Shown: positions 9,076 through 17,554, counted from the first letter of the stretch. The stretch is 64,000 nucleotides of DNA from an uncultured Agathobacter sp. (GCA_944381555.1 CALWLL010000030.1:1-64000); one strand, 5' to 3'. The notes: a model not told the origin generated them from the sequence alone. Program-made: numbers and translations.

Positions 9076-9123
9076 ATCTATGTCATTTTTTAGACGCATC
9101 TTTACATAAGGAGATTGATAACA

Positions 9124-9816
9124 ATGAAAAAAATTTATGAAGGCAAAACAAAAGACGTATATAGCCTTGACAATGGCAATGTAATGCTCAAATTCAAAGA
9201 TGACTGCACCGGAAAAGACGGTGTATTTGATCCAGGTGAGAATAGCGTTGGATTAACAATCGAAGGAATCGGCAAAGCGAACCTTATCACATCTATCCAT
9301 TACTTTGAATTATTAAAAAAAGCAGGTATCAAGACTCATTATGTTAGCGCAGACGTAGAAAATGCTACTATGGAAGTTCTTCCAGCAACTGTATTCGGAC
9401 ACGGGCTTGAAGTAATCTGCCGTCAGGTTGCTACCGGAAGCTTTATCCGCAGATATGGTGAATATATTACAGACGGTACTGTTTTGGAAGGCGGCTATGT
9501 AGAATGTACGTTCAAAAACGACGCCCTTGGCGATCCGCTTGTAACAGGCGAGGGACTTGCAGCTCTTGGAATCATGACGCCTGCAATGTTTGAAAGCATG
9601 AAGGAGCAGACTCTTAAAATCACGAAAATCGTTTCTGACGATTTGAAATCCATCGGGCTTGACCTTTGGGATATCAAATTTGAATTTGGTTACAACAACG
9701 ATGAAGTAATCCTTATTGACGAAATTGCTTCCGGAAATATGCGTGTTTATAAAGATGGCAAAATCGTTGACCCGGTTGAATTAACAAAACTTATTAACAA
9801 TCGTCAATCATTTTAA
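9124..9816 (+). CDS. purC: Phosphoribosylaminoimidazole-succinocarboxamide synthase
   Basis: Purine synthesis enzyme joining aspartate to CAIR with ATP to give SAICAR, in the cytoplasm. 230 residues, normal length. Motifs: [10 protein letters not shown] at residues 4-13, [11 protein letters not shown] at about 100-110, IKFEFGY and [13 protein letters not shown] at about 180-205. The ATG at 9124 follows AAGGAG by 9 bases; a TTG three codons upstream is in frame but overlaps that site. It is a single-gene unit here, outside a pur operon, with its own promoter and terminator. Confidence 0.97.
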   Translation: MKKIYEGKTKDVYSLDNGNVMLKFKDDCTGKDGVFDPGENSVGLTIEGIGKANLITSIHYFELLKKAGIKTHYVSADVENATMEVLPATVFGHGLEVICRQVATGSFIRRYGEYITDGTVLEGGYVECTFKNDALGDPLVTGEGLAALGIMTPAMFESMKEQTLKITKIVSDDLKSIGLDLWDIKFEFGYNNDEVILIDEIASGNMRVYKDGKIVDPVELTKLINNRQSF

Positions 9817-9832
9817 ATACAAGCCCCCTTAA

Positions 9833-9868
9833 TAAAAGAACGTGTAGTTTTCTGCACGTTCTTTTTCT
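9833..9868 (+). terminator. purC terminator
   Basis: 10-bp stem AAAGAACGTG/CACGTTCTTT (9835-9844 with 9855-9864) followed by T-residues. Confidence 0.85.
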
Positions 9869-9952
9869 ATTATCACCCAATGCAAAGAAACTGCATGATT
9901 TACAGATTTTCCCATCAGAAAATATAACTTATCCGGTTTAAGATTACGCCTT

Positions 9953-9986
9953 TTACAAATACTAAAAATGATACTTGTATTTGTAA
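9953..9986 (+). promoter_or_regulatory. Inverted repeat in the leader of the 94-residue protein gene
   Basis: Perfect 10-bp inverted repeat TTACAAATAC (9953-9962) and GTATTTGTAA (9977-9986) ends just before the AAGGAGA ribosome site. It could be an operator or an RNA hairpin controlling translation start. No T-run follows, so it is not a terminator. Confidence 0.5.
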
Positions 9987-10002
9987 GAAAGGAGAATGCA
10001 AA

Positions 10003-10287
10003 ATGAGAAGCTCGAAAAATGTAAGGCCTTTAAATACGAAAAATCCTACTATGGGTGATGATTATCTTTTTGCCGCATCTGCTTCTGACTGCACCGGTCT
10101 TATTCCATCGGTTGCCCATAACGAAGCGGAAGCGGAAAATTATGACGAAATCGCGCATTATCTGCCACCTGTTCCTGCCAATCCCATAACCGGGTTCCCG
10201 GAAAAAGCAATGCTTGCTGCCGAAGGGATTCACGCGGAGGTAAACACTCTTGATAAGTATGATGCAGAGGGAAATCATATTCTTTAA
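10003..10287 (+). CDS. Small conserved-looking protein of unknown function
   Basis: 94 residues, soluble and acidic, no membrane segment and no domain I recognise. It has a proper AAGGAGA site 7 bases ahead of the ATG and a Pro-rich centre (HYLPPVPANPITGFPEKA). The C-terminal half is helical in character. It is convergent with the GH127 gene and stands alone behind a 10-bp inverted repeat. Coding is supported by the ribosome site and ordinary composition; function is not. Confidence 0.6.
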   Translation: MRSSKNVRPLNTKNPTMGDDYLFAASASDCTGLIPSVAHNEAEAENYDEIAHYLPPVPANPITGFPEKAMLAAEGIHAEVNTLDKYDAEGNHIL

Positions 10288-10301
10288 CACAATATTGGCG
10301 A

Positions 10302-10360
10302 TGTACGTTAATGTGTCATGGTCTTTCCTGTGATAATACATTACAGCCTTTCCTATGATA
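10302..10360. repeat. Dispersed repeat, copy A (partial)
   Basis: Contains ACGTTAATGTGTCATGGTC followed by CTTTCCTGTGATA (10323-10335) and a second CTTTCCTATGATA (10348-10360). Both match one arm of the palindromic-ended repeat seen at 15702, 52349 and 62509. The matching left arm is missing. It ends exactly where the GH127 terminator begins. Confidence 0.7.
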
Positions 10361-10361
10361 G

Positions 10362-10403
10362 AAAAACAGCGCAGCTACAGCCGTTGCTTGTAGTTGCGCT
10401 GTT
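10362..10403 (-). terminator. Terminator of the GH127 gene
   Basis: 15-bp stem (10365-10379 with 10389-10403, one G-T pair) followed on the minus strand by TTTTTC. Lies 7 bases after the GH127 stop. Confidence 0.88.
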
Positions 10404-10409
10404 ATATAT

Positions 10410-13400
10410 TTATTGTGATTTTAATTTTACAATACTTATTTTATCAAAGATTCCACCCGCATAATCATTGCCATTTGCCTCAAAGCGAATGGTTACTTTA
10501 TCTTTTCCTTTTACCATATCCGCAGGGATTTCTATATACATGTCATAGAAATTATCGGGATTGACATTTTCTAAAACTACATCTTTTAAAACCTTTCCAT
10601 CTGCCAATATACGAAAGGCTCTTCCGGCATCCCCGCTAAAGAATTTCACGCAGAGGTAATTTGTTACGGCATCCTCCACTGCCATATCGTAGCTGAAATA
10701 CCCGCCCGGTGCGGCATCCCGGTAGTTAAGCCCTTTATGCGTACCCGTGTTAGTCTGTTCTCCAACCAGATTATGCGAGAATTCATATTGGTCGTTTGCT
10801 ACCGGAAGACTGTCAATGATGATGTACTTATCGCTTTCATCCTCTTGTACTTTCGTATCGGAGTCCACAAATTCAAAGTAAATTCCATATCGGTTTTCAT
10901 GCTGCTTATAGTGAGGAGAAAATACCAGCTCTCTATCCGTGTTTTTCAAAACAAATTCCAATGTTCCTGTCCGTCTTGCAAGATTGCCGGAAAGATTTTC
11001 CAGCCATTCCTCTAAGGTTTCGTTTACTTTAATCACATCGCTGATACTGCCAAAAAGTGTCGGGATTGTCACATTTACCCCCGTTGTGCTTGTTACCATC
11101 TCCTCATTCCCAAGGTCGGCACTAAGCACGACTGGACCATACTTAAACGCAAGGACGTTTTCGTTATCCGGAAGGTTATATGCTGCAACCTCCATTGGTA
11201 TTTTGTATTTGATTACATCACCATCTTTCCATGTTTGCGAAAGACGAATAAAACCATTTACTGCCTGAACCGGAGTTTCGTTTCCGTTAATGCTTACAAC
11301 CGGATTCCCAGCAATCCAATCCGGAACACGCAGCACAATATCTGCCCGCACATCTTTTCCGGCCGTATTTATGGTATAGGTTACCGTATCCGTCATTGGA
11401 ATATCTGCCTTCTGTGTAAGGATAAGCCCTTTTTCTTCCCAATTCAGTCTGGATGAAGTAAATCGGCTTACATATACGCTTTCATCATCCTTATAGTAAA
11501 TGCTGTCTCCCAATTTGGAGAAGTTCTCCATGCCGGAGCCCGTACAGCACCAGAAATGTCCGGTTTCCGAGCTGTATACCTTGAAAAATCCGGTTGCCAT
11601 AGGCTGAAAATACGTTGTCATACCCGTATCCGGATTCTGGGATGAGAGGATTGCATTGATAAATGTATTTTCATAGTAATCCGTGTATTTTCTGTTTCCT
11701 GTAATTTTGAACAGTTCTCTTGTAAGCTTTAACATATTATATGTGTTGCATGTCTCACAGTTGCAGTTGTTTCTTTCTGCGTCAAGTACATTTGCTTCAC
11801 CAAAATGTTCCCACTCACTGTTGCCGCCTGTAATATATGTATGATTGTTTACTACGATTTCCCAGAAATTCTCTGCTACCTGAAGATAGTATTCTTCCGA
11901 TTCTCCAAGTGTAATATACCGGTTTAAGGCTCCGATAATCTTAGGAATTGTAGTATTGGCGTGCTTTCCGTTAAGAACGTCTTCGCCTCTATAAAGAGCA
12001 TCAAATAATGTCATTTCATCAAAGCTGTGTGCAGCCTGAAGATGTTTGTCTGATTTTGTATGACTGTATAACTGATACAAGCAGTCATTCATGCCGCCGT
12101 ATTCTACATTAAGAACCGTTGCCTGTGTTGCTTCTGACCATGCGGAGGTTCTTGCATATACCCAGTCGCCCAGCTTTGACGCTACGGTAAGCGCCTTTTC
12201 ATTTCCCGTTAATTCATAAACATCAATCAGACCTGCAAGAACTTTATGCATGGTGTACCAGGGTACCCATGTTCCGGAAGTATTTCCTTTTTCAATCTGT
12301 GTATAGTGGCTTTCGGGAATTGCCGCCAGATATCCGGTCTTATCATTCTGACATTCTGCAAGAACATCTACGATATGGTTTACGGTACTTAACAATTCCT
12401 TGTCGCCCGAAGCCGCATACGCCTGCGCTGCTGCTGTAAGATAGTGCCCCAATGTGTGGCCTTTGATAGCGGAATTTTCCCAGCCTCCATACAGTGTTGC
12501 GTCGCTCGATACCCCGCCAATGTCGCAGAAGCCTTTTAAAAGCCTGTCTGCATCTAATTTCTTCAAGTAAGCAACCTCTTTTTCAAAAGCATTCTTTTCA
12601 TAGGAATCTAATAGCACGATGTCCCCCATGTCAAAATCGCCCAGCTCATAAAAGGCCGGGATTGCTTCTACACATACCGTAAAGGCTTTTTCCTGCGTGT
12701 ATTCCCCATAGGTAAGGGTTGCGGTAAGGGTTACCCATGCATCATTTTCTCCTTGTGCCGGTCTTGTCACCACGCCCTTAGCGGAAAGTACCGCCTCGTT
12801 GGAAGACCTCCATGTAATCTTGCTGCCAGACGCTCCTTCCGTCGGAAGTGTCATGTCATTCTTTACGGACTTGATGGCAAGCGACAGATTTTGGGCATCA
12901 TTTACCACAATCTGTTCACCGTTAAACTCTGCACCATATCTGGTATATATGTCCACAACCTCCGCAAAAGTCAATGCTTGATTATAGATTTCCAATTCAT
13001 CCATTGACATTTTGGCAAAACCTCCATTGTATCCCGGAGAGTTGAATCCGATATATTTATGGCTCTTATCGTCTGCATTGATAGCGGATTTTTCATTGAT
13101 ATACTGCACAGTCTGTGCAATACCGTTACGGTAGATTGACGCCGTCTGACTCTCAGAATCATAGGTAACCGCAATATGCACCCATTCTCCCTCTGGAAAA
13201 AATTCTGCCCTGCTTCCTGATACAAAAATTTCCATCGGCTGTCCTGCGGATTTTCCCACAGATAATTTTAATGGGGTATTGTCATCCAGACAGGATAGGT
13301 ACCATCCCTCCCCTTGATAGTTTCCGCTTGGTTTAAACCATGTAATCATGTGCTCTCCGGCTAATGCACCGTCCGTTTTTACCCATACTGTAAGGGTAAG

Positions 13401-13736
13401 CTTAGACGGCTGAAGCTCACCGGAGGTCCCTATATCAATATAAGTACTTCCGTCAAACACCAGGGCCTGCCCGTTTACCCCTTCTTCATAAGTACCTTCT
13501 TTGTTTAAGGTTCCGTTATGCCCGTTTCCGGAGTTATCCTCTGTATTCCCTTCGAAAGACAAGCCAAGAACCTTGTATTGCTCATAATCAAAGGTATCCT
13601 CAGCCTCTTGTGTGCTATTTTCCTGTCCTGTACTATTTTCCGTATTGCCTGTTTTGTTGTCCCCGCACCCAGTCAGCATTCCCACACTCAGCGCAACCGC
13701 CAAAACAAAGCTTACGAAGGATTTCTGTTTTCTCAT
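10410..13736 (-). CDS. GH127 (DUF1680) glycoside hydrolase lipoprotein with LamG domain
   Basis: 1108-residue exported enzyme, likely a beta-L-arabinofuranosidase-type hydrolase of plant glycans. Lipoprotein signal with lipobox LTGC at residue 24; an acidic linker; a LamG/concanavalin-like domain at about 50-270; an Ig-like domain at about 285-360; the GH127 (alpha/alpha)6 barrel and beta domains at about 375-985; and a C-terminal beta domain. Residues matching the zinc/cysteine site of known GH127 enzymes are visible: ETCNT at about 660 and CCTGSG at about 730, where the first Cys of the pair is the expected nucleophile. The start has lipoprotein features. Divergent from an AraC regulator, which probably controls it. 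Exact sugar specificity is not known. Confidence 0.88.
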   Translation of the reverse strand: MRKQKSFVSFVLAVALSVGMLTGCGDNKTGNTENSTGQENSTQEAEDTFDYEQYKVLGLSFEGNTEDNSGNGHNGTLNKEGTYEEGVNGQALVFDGSTYIDIGTSGELQPSKLTLTVWVKTDGALAGEHMITWFKPSGNYQGEGWYLSCLDDNTPLKLSVGKSAGQPMEIFVSGSRAEFFPEGEWVHIAVTYDSESQTASIYRNGIAQTVQYINEKSAINADDKSHKYIGFNSPGYNGGFAKMSMDELEIYNQALTFAEVVDIYTRYGAEFNGEQIVVNDAQNLSLAIKSVKNDMTLPTEGASGSKITWRSSNEAVLSAKGVVTRPAQGENDAWVTLTATLTYGEYTQEKAFTVCVEAIPAFYELGDFDMGDIVLLDSYEKNAFEKEVAYLKKLDADRLLKGFCDIGGVSSDATLYGGWENSAIKGHTLGHYLTAAAQAYAASGDKELLSTVNHIVDVLAECQNDKTGYLAAIPESHYTQIEKGNTSGTWVPWYTMHKVLAGLIDVYELTGNEKALTVASKLGDWVYARTSAWSEATQATVLNVEYGGMNDCLYQLYSHTKSDKHLQAAHSFDEMTLFDALYRGEDVLNGKHANTTIPKIIGALNRYITLGESEEYYLQVAENFWEIVVNNHTYITGGNSEWEHFGEANVLDAERNNCNCETCNTYNMLKLTRELFKITGNRKYTDYYENTFINAILSSQNPDTGMTTYFQPMATGFFKVYSSETGHFWCCTGSGMENFSKLGDSIYYKDDESVYVSRFTSSRLNWEEKGLILTQKADIPMTDTVTYTINTAGKDVRADIVLRVPDWIAGNPVVSINGNETPVQAVNGFIRLSQTWKDGDVIKYKIPMEVAAYNLPDNENVLAFKYGPVVLSADLGNEEMVTSTTGVNVTIPTLFGSISDVIKVNETLEEWLENLSGNLARRTGTLEFVLKNTDRELVFSPHYKQHENRYGIYFEFVDSDTKVQEDESDKYIIIDSLPVANDQYEFSHNLVGEQTNTGTHKGLNYRDAAPGGYFSYDMAVEDAVTNYLCVKFFSGDAGRAFRILADGKVLKDVVLENVNPDNFYDMYIEIPADMVKGKDKVTIRFEANGNDYAGGIFDKISIVKLKSQ

Positions 13737-13769
13737 AGTCGGTCTCCTTTATTGGATTTGTTTTGTTTT

Positions 13770-13825
13770 ATCATACCCTTCTCTATTTCACAGTGTAAAT
13801 TCCAGAAGATTGGAATAAGTGTAAA
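13770..13825 (-). promoter_or_regulatory. GH127 promoter with AraC-type direct repeats
   Basis: Minus-strand TTTACA, 18-bp spacer, TATGAT (-35 at 13794-13799, -10 at 13770-13775). GTGTAAA occurs twice on the plus strand, at 13793-13799 and 13819-13825, 26 bp apart, the first copy overlapping the -35. Between them lies ATTCCA-N6-TGGAAT. This is the layout of a class-II activator site for the divergent AraC protein; binding is inferred. Confidence 0.5.
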
Positions 13826-13999
13826 AAAATCAGTTATCCGTGATTCCTCTCATTTTCTGCAAATTTGCACAAAAATTTGCGGTTAAAGGCTTTACGATAG
13901 CGGTTTTATGGGATATTATGCTCTTATAATAAAATAATTCCAGTAATATGTACCTATACAAGAATGAAAAATACGTTATAAAAGGTGTGATTTAGTTAG

Positions 14000-14851
14000 A
14001 TGAGACTGTTTAAATTCAACTCTGCAACTCCATTTCAATTCAATTTTTCCGGTAAGTTCACCTCTCCAAACTCTGAGTGGATGCATCTGACGAGGCAATT
14101 GTTTGACTTTGAACTTTTTGTAGTAACCGATGGTGTGCTATATATTGCAGAAAATGATACGGAATATGTAATAGAAAAAGGCCAATATCTCCTTATGCCT
14201 CCGCAGGTATGGCAGCACGGTTATCGATCCAGCGACTGCTCCTTCTACTGGCTGCATTTTGCACCTGCCAGCTCTTATGATGTATTAGACGGCGACAGCG
14301 CAACCGGAGAATTAGATTCCATCTCTATTACGATTCCGGCATATGGCAAGCTGCAATCTTATGAACGAATGGTCGTTCTTATGAAACAGCTTCAGGATTC
14401 CGAGCGCCGCTATGGTATGAAGTGTCTTAATAATTATAATACCTCGGTTATCCTCTCAGAGTTAAGTGCACAAAGCTTTATCAGCCGCAAGTACAGCAAC
14501 GCGGATAACAGCAGCCAGTTATATAATGACATTGCCGACTATATTGCCTTAAATATCTGCACAAATCTTCGTGTCTCGGATATTGCAGATTACTTCGGAT
14601 ACAACGGGAAATATCTGACTACCTACTTCAAAAAATGGTCCAAAGTATCCATTAAGCAGTTTATTCTGCAAACCAAGATGGAGTATGCCAAAGCCGAGCT
14701 TAGCGAAACCAATCACTCCATCTCCCAGATTGGATATAACATCGGCTATGCCGACCCTCACAACTTTACGAACGCATTTAAAAAAGTCACCGGACTTACG
14801 CCAAGTGACTTTCGGGATAGTTATTCTAAAAGAAGATTGTATCGGGAATAA
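14000..14851 (+). CDS. AraC-family transcriptional regulator
   Basis: 283 residues: N-terminal cupin sensor (about 20-130, with QYLLMPPQVWQHGYRS and YWLHFAP) and a C-terminal double helix-turn-helix (about 175-280; NICTNLRVSDIADYFGYNGKYLTTYFKK cut by class signature SQIGYNIGYADPHNFTNAFK). This type binds sugars or glycosides and activates nearby catabolic genes. It is divergent from the GH127 lipoprotein, its likely target. The ribosome site AAAGGTG is rather far (about 13 bases) from the ATG, suggesting weak translation. Confidence 0.93.
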   Translation: MRLFKFNSATPFQFNFSGKFTSPNSEWMHLTRQLFDFELFVVTDGVLYIAENDTEYVIEKGQYLLMPPQVWQHGYRSSDCSFYWLHFAPASSYDVLDGDSATGELDSISITIPAYGKLQSYERMVVLMKQLQDSERRYGMKCLNNYNTSVILSELSAQSFISRKYSNADNSSQLYNDIADYIALNICTNLRVSDIADYFGYNGKYLTTYFKKWSKVSIKQFILQTKMEYAKAELSETNHSISQIGYNIGYADPHNFTNAFKKVTGLTPSDFRDSYSKRRLYRE

Positions 14852-14862
14852 TTCCCATATCA

Positions 14863-15624
14863 TTATTCGTATTTTACACGATAGATATAAGCATTTCCTT
14901 CTTTTCCGATGCGTTCCACAACCTCCACATAGTCAAGGATATTAAGTACGGTCTGTGCTAAAGAACGCGGGATATTTGCGGTCTTCCCAAAGGTTTTTGA
15001 GGTAAATGTGTCCTCTATGTCATATGGGACAAACTGCATATAATCTTCCTTTCGCTCCATAATGTACTCCTCACGAACTGCCAGTGGGATACGGTCAAAT
15101 CTGGATGCATTGTTTTTGCGTTTCTCGCCCCATCCATTTAAGAGTTTGTACTCTTCCATATCCAGAAGAAGAAAGCGAATCTTTAGGTTTGGGTGCTTCA
15201 AAAACATTTTAATCTTATATAACTCCAAAAAACCCATATAGGGAGTTCCTTTCTTCGGAGATTTTCGTTTTTCTTTTATTTCTCCGGTCTTCTCATCAAT
15301 CCAGTACAGCCATTTCTCCTTGGCGATTGGATAGACGATAGTCACAGCATATTCCGGCAAAAAGGCGCTCAGCTTCTCACGCATACGGTTAAACTGGGCG
15401 GTTTGAATCTCTATTATATTCTCTCCTGTAAAAATATCTGCATAAAAACGCCCTATCGGTATCTCCTGCTTGTCCTCATCCGGTTCATAAGTATTTTTCA
15501 GTATTGCGTGCAGCGTTTTTTCTGACAGCGTTCCAATCCCAAGCCGCTTTCGGTCAATACCAATTATTTTGCTTTTGGCCTGCTCTAAGTTTTTTTGTAA
15601 AGTAACCATTGTAATATTGTCCAA
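14863..15624 (-). CDS. Protein of unknown function with nuclease-like N-terminal half
   Basis: About 253 residues; the start is either TTG at 15624 or ATG at 15609, and neither has a good ribosome site. Residues 58-78 read RFYADIFTGENIIEIQT, which resembles the D...ExQ pattern of some PD-(D/E)XK-type nuclease folds; the C-terminal 60 residues look like a winged helix (IPRSLAQTVLNILDYVEVVE). The gene stops 11 bases from the convergent AraC gene. I do not recognise a named family; the nuclease idea is a weak pattern match. Confidence 0.65.
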   Translation of the reverse strand: MDNITMVTLQKNLEQAKSKIIGIDRKRLGIGTLSEKTLHAILKNTYEPDEDKQEIPIGRFYADIFTGENIIEIQTAQFNRMREKLSAFLPEYAVTIVYPIAKEKWLYWIDEKTGEIKEKRKSPKKGTPYMGFLELYKIKMFLKHPNLKIRFLLLDMEEYKLLNGWGEKRKNNASRFDRIPLAVREEYIMERKEDYMQFVPYDIEDTFTSKTFGKTANIPRSLAQTVLNILDYVEVVERIGKEGNAYIYRVKYE

Positions 15625-15701
15625 CTCAAAATGAAATCCTATTCAATCTCTTTAGGTAATCCTGCTTTCATTCTACACGAAAAGCAAAGCAAGAGCAAAT
15701 C

Positions 15702-15760
15702 ATATCATAGGAAAATCATTCTCTTTCACACATTAATGCATCATGTTCTCTCCTATGATA
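15702..15760. repeat. Dispersed repeat, copy B
   Basis: 59-bp unit bounded by ATATCATAGGAAA (15702-15714) and TCTCCTATGATA (15749-15760), inverted to each other, with TCTTTCACACATTAATG between. Same plan as the 3' parts of copies C and D. Directly followed by the terminator of the CotF-like gene. Confidence 0.8.
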
Positions 15761-15803
15761 AAAAAACACCTCTCGCCAGATACAGGGTCTTTTGAGAGAT
15801 GTT
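15761..15803 (-). terminator. Terminator of the coat-protein genes
   Basis: 10-bp stem (15794-15803 with 15765-15774, one G-U pair), 19-base loop, then seven T on the minus strand. 19 bases after the CotF-like stop. Confidence 0.8.
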
Positions 15804-15822
15804 CTTGTATGAAAGTCTTAAG

Positions 15823-16086
15823 TTATTTTACGCAGTTTTTATACTGCTGCTTTAACTGCTGCACCTTTTTCTCGTCAGCCGCCGGTGTCGGGTATAAGCC
15901 CTGTGAATGCATCATATCGAATACGTCCTGCTGAATATCATGCTCATCCTCTAAAATATCGAGCAATGCTTCTCTCAAATCTCCGTGTACGCATTCATTT
16001 GCAGACTTGTTAAATAATTCCGTAGTTGCTTTCTGTGTTGACAGTGCATCTCCTAAAATTTCTTTTTCTGTATAGATTGCTGGCAT
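15823..16086 (-). CDS. CotF-type spore coat protein
   Basis: 87-residue helical protein of the coat F family: KEILGDALSTQKATTELFNKSANEC at the start (conserved D-L-L-xxQK pattern), ILEDEHDIQQDVFDMMHSQGLYP at about 45-67, ending in the usual W/Y-P-rich tail. Clostridia carry short CotF copies of this size. AGGAGG lies before the ATG and overlaps the stop of the upstream small gene, so they are co-translated. Transcribed after spoIIID, consistent with mother-cell expression. Confidence 0.85.
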   Translation of the reverse strand: MPAIYTEKEILGDALSTQKATTELFNKSANECVHGDLREALLDILEDEHDIQQDVFDMMHSQGLYPTPAADEKKVQQLKQQYKNCVK

Positions 16087-16098
16087 ATCCTTGACCTC

Positions 16099-16284
16099 CT
16101 ATGATAACTTTGCATAAATCTCATTGAAATGCTCCTGATGCTTATCTGAGATTTCTAACATTTTGGTTTTCACCTGTTCATCCGTAGCATGCTCTGCAAG
16201 CATTTTGAATTTTTTTACCAAAAGGTCTTCGTCAGCAAGAAGCTCCTGAATTGACGCAAGTTCTTTTTCTGTTAACTGTGTCAT
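16099..16284 (-). CDS. Small ferritin-like/coat-associated helical protein
   Basis: 61 residues from the ATG at 16284, which has GGGAGGT 10 bases ahead; the longer in-frame start has none. Two long amphipathic helices with E, H and K residues at ferritin-like spacing (EDLLVKKFKMLAEHATDEQ and SDKHQEHFNEIYAKL). Similar small proteins accompany CotF in clostridia. A near-perfect Fur box lies just upstream of the ribosome site, which is unexpected for a coat gene. Operon with the CotF-type gene, 12 bases apart. Confidence 0.7.
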   Translation of the reverse strand: MTQLTEKELASIQELLADEDLLVKKFKMLAEHATDEQVKTKMLEISDKHQEHFNEIYAKLS

Positions 16285-16300
16285 AAAAAATACCTCCCAT

Positions 16301-16315
16301 TGATAATGATTTTCA
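16301..16315 (-). promoter_or_regulatory. Fur-box-like palindrome
   Basis: TGATAATGATTTTCA matches 14 of 15 positions of the 7-1-7 Fur consensus TGATAATNATTATCA. It lies 17 bases before the small helical protein's ATG, in the leader. A PerR box would need TTATAAT arms, which fit less well. Confidence 0.6.
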
Positions 16316-16424
16316 ATGGAAGTATGCGTATTTCTTCCAAAAATATTCATGCACCTTTTCTTTTCAAATTGTGTTTTATTTCCTTTGTTTTTTAATTTTT
16401 ATAGTATCTTCCTTTGCATGACCG

Positions 16425-16676
16425 TCAACTGTTATGAAGATACTTTTCTTTCGTAGCCATACCTCCGCGAATATGCCGCTCTGCCTTATTAACATCCAAT
16501 ACCTTCCGCACCTCTGCCGCCAGCGCAGGATTTACCTGCGCTAAACGTTCTGCACAATCCTTATGTACGGTACTCTTACTGATACCAAATTGTTTTGCTG
16601 CCTGGCGCACGGTGGCGTTGCATTCGATAATGTAGTTGGCAATTTCTACTGCTCTTTCTTCAATATATTTTTTCAT
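16425..16676 (-). CDS. spoIIID: Sporulation transcription factor SpoIIID
   Basis: Mother-cell DNA-binding protein that adjusts the sigma-E regulon and helps switch on sigma-K. 83 residues from the ATG at 16676 (AGGGG site 6 bases ahead). The family signature is clear: YIEERAVEIANYI, then helix-turn-helix RQAAKQFGISKSTVHKDCAERL at about 23-44, and the C-terminal HIRGGMATKEKY basic helix. Followed in the same direction by two coat-type genes 140 bases on. Confidence 0.96.
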   Translation of the reverse strand: MKKYIEERAVEIANYIIECNATVRQAAKQFGISKSTVHKDCAERLAQVNPALAAEVRKVLDVNKAERHIRGGMATKEKYLHNS

Positions 16677-16704
16677 AATAAACCCCTGCGATACTTGTTT
16701 GTAC

Positions 16705-16731
16705 ATTGTATGCAGGGGTTGTGCTATTTAT
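16705..16731 (-). promoter_or_regulatory. Sigma-E-type promoter of spoIIID
   Basis: Minus strand: ATA (16729-16731), 16 bp, then CATACAAT (16705-16712), an exact match to the sigma-E -10 consensus. The predicted start is about 20 bases before the spoIIID ATG. A perfect 9-bp inverted repeat AACCCCTGC/GCAGGGGTT (16681-16689 and 16712-16720) flanks the -10 and reaches the ribosome site. Confidence 0.75.
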
Positions 16732-16736
16732 GTTTG

Positions 16737-16907
16737 ATTTAGGCCTCCCTTTTTTTCGCAGGCTCAATACAAAGCAGGATTTTATTTCTTCGCTTGTCTT
16801 TGATTCATATACACATATCTCCAAACTTACTCCTTATCAAACTTCGGTTTTTCTTACCCTCATTATCATAATTCCTCAACTCGCCCAGCTCTTGACATGC
16901 GCCTCCA
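16737..16907. other. Intergenic stretch without recognisable gene
   Basis: No reading frame with family resemblance on either strand. It continues the decayed methyltransferase on the minus strand and is probably the remains of that gene or its former neighbour. Confidence 0.5.
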
Positions 16908-17542
16908 TCACATGTGGTTTGATGGCAACACAAGGGTCCTATGCCAGAGGCATCGGTTGCCATGACAACAAATCTGCCATATGCTACTCCTGTAAAGAGC
17001 AGAGTGCAAACTTCTACACAAAAGCTTTCGCACTATTAAGTGTAACTTATTTCCTTCCTCATCTCTTGTCCATCTGTTTCCACTTGAATGACAAGTGCAT
17101 AATGGGTTTTCCTGTGAAAATATAAATAATCCATTTTCATCAAGCATTTCATATACATTTCTTATTACTCCATCAAAATCTTCAACATAATGAAATGCTA
17201 ACGAGCTTATCACGACATCAAACTGCTCCTTCAGTTGTGATATTTCTTCCATAGGCATTTTCAAATAAGTTATTCTCTAGTCACTATTCTCAACCTTAGC
17301 CACTTCCAGCATTTTCTCTGATATGTCCACACCAACAACTTTCTTAGCACCGCATTCAACAAATCGTTTACAATGTTCACCGAAACCGCATCCCAAATCC
17401 AGAACCTTTTGCCTGTTAAATCTGGCATCATAGAAAATAACGCTGGTATTTCAAATAAATTATTGGCATTTACTTCATTATCCCTTATTTTCTTATACCC
17501 CTCAAAAAAGATTTCATTATCATATATATTCTGCTGTGCCAT
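16908..17542 (-). pseudogene. Broken class I SAM-dependent methyltransferase
   Basis: The N-terminus (MAQQNIYDNEIFFEGYKKIR) is intact from 17542. Near 17411 the frame shifts: the SAM motif VLDLGCGFGEHC continues in another frame. That frame then reads to SEKMLEVAKVENSD and meets a TAG at 17280, followed in the same frame by RITYLKMPMEEI, QFDVVISSLAFHYVED and NGLFIFSQENPLCT. After NRWTRDEEGNKLHL the resemblance is lost. So one frameshift, one stop and a decayed 3' end. Not functional unless these are sequencing errors. Confidence 0.85.
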
Positions 17543-17554
17543 TCGAATCCTCTT

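Noticed and set aside
16085..16108. Fifth copy of the TATCATAGG repeat arm before the CotF-type gene
   Set aside because: TATCATAGGAGG there is explained by the stop codon of the upstream gene plus a normal ribosome site; the other arm is missing.
16706..17125. 139-codon plus-strand frame over the broken methyltransferase
   Set aside because: It is the complement of the decayed gene, overlaps the spoIIID promoter and has no ribosome site.
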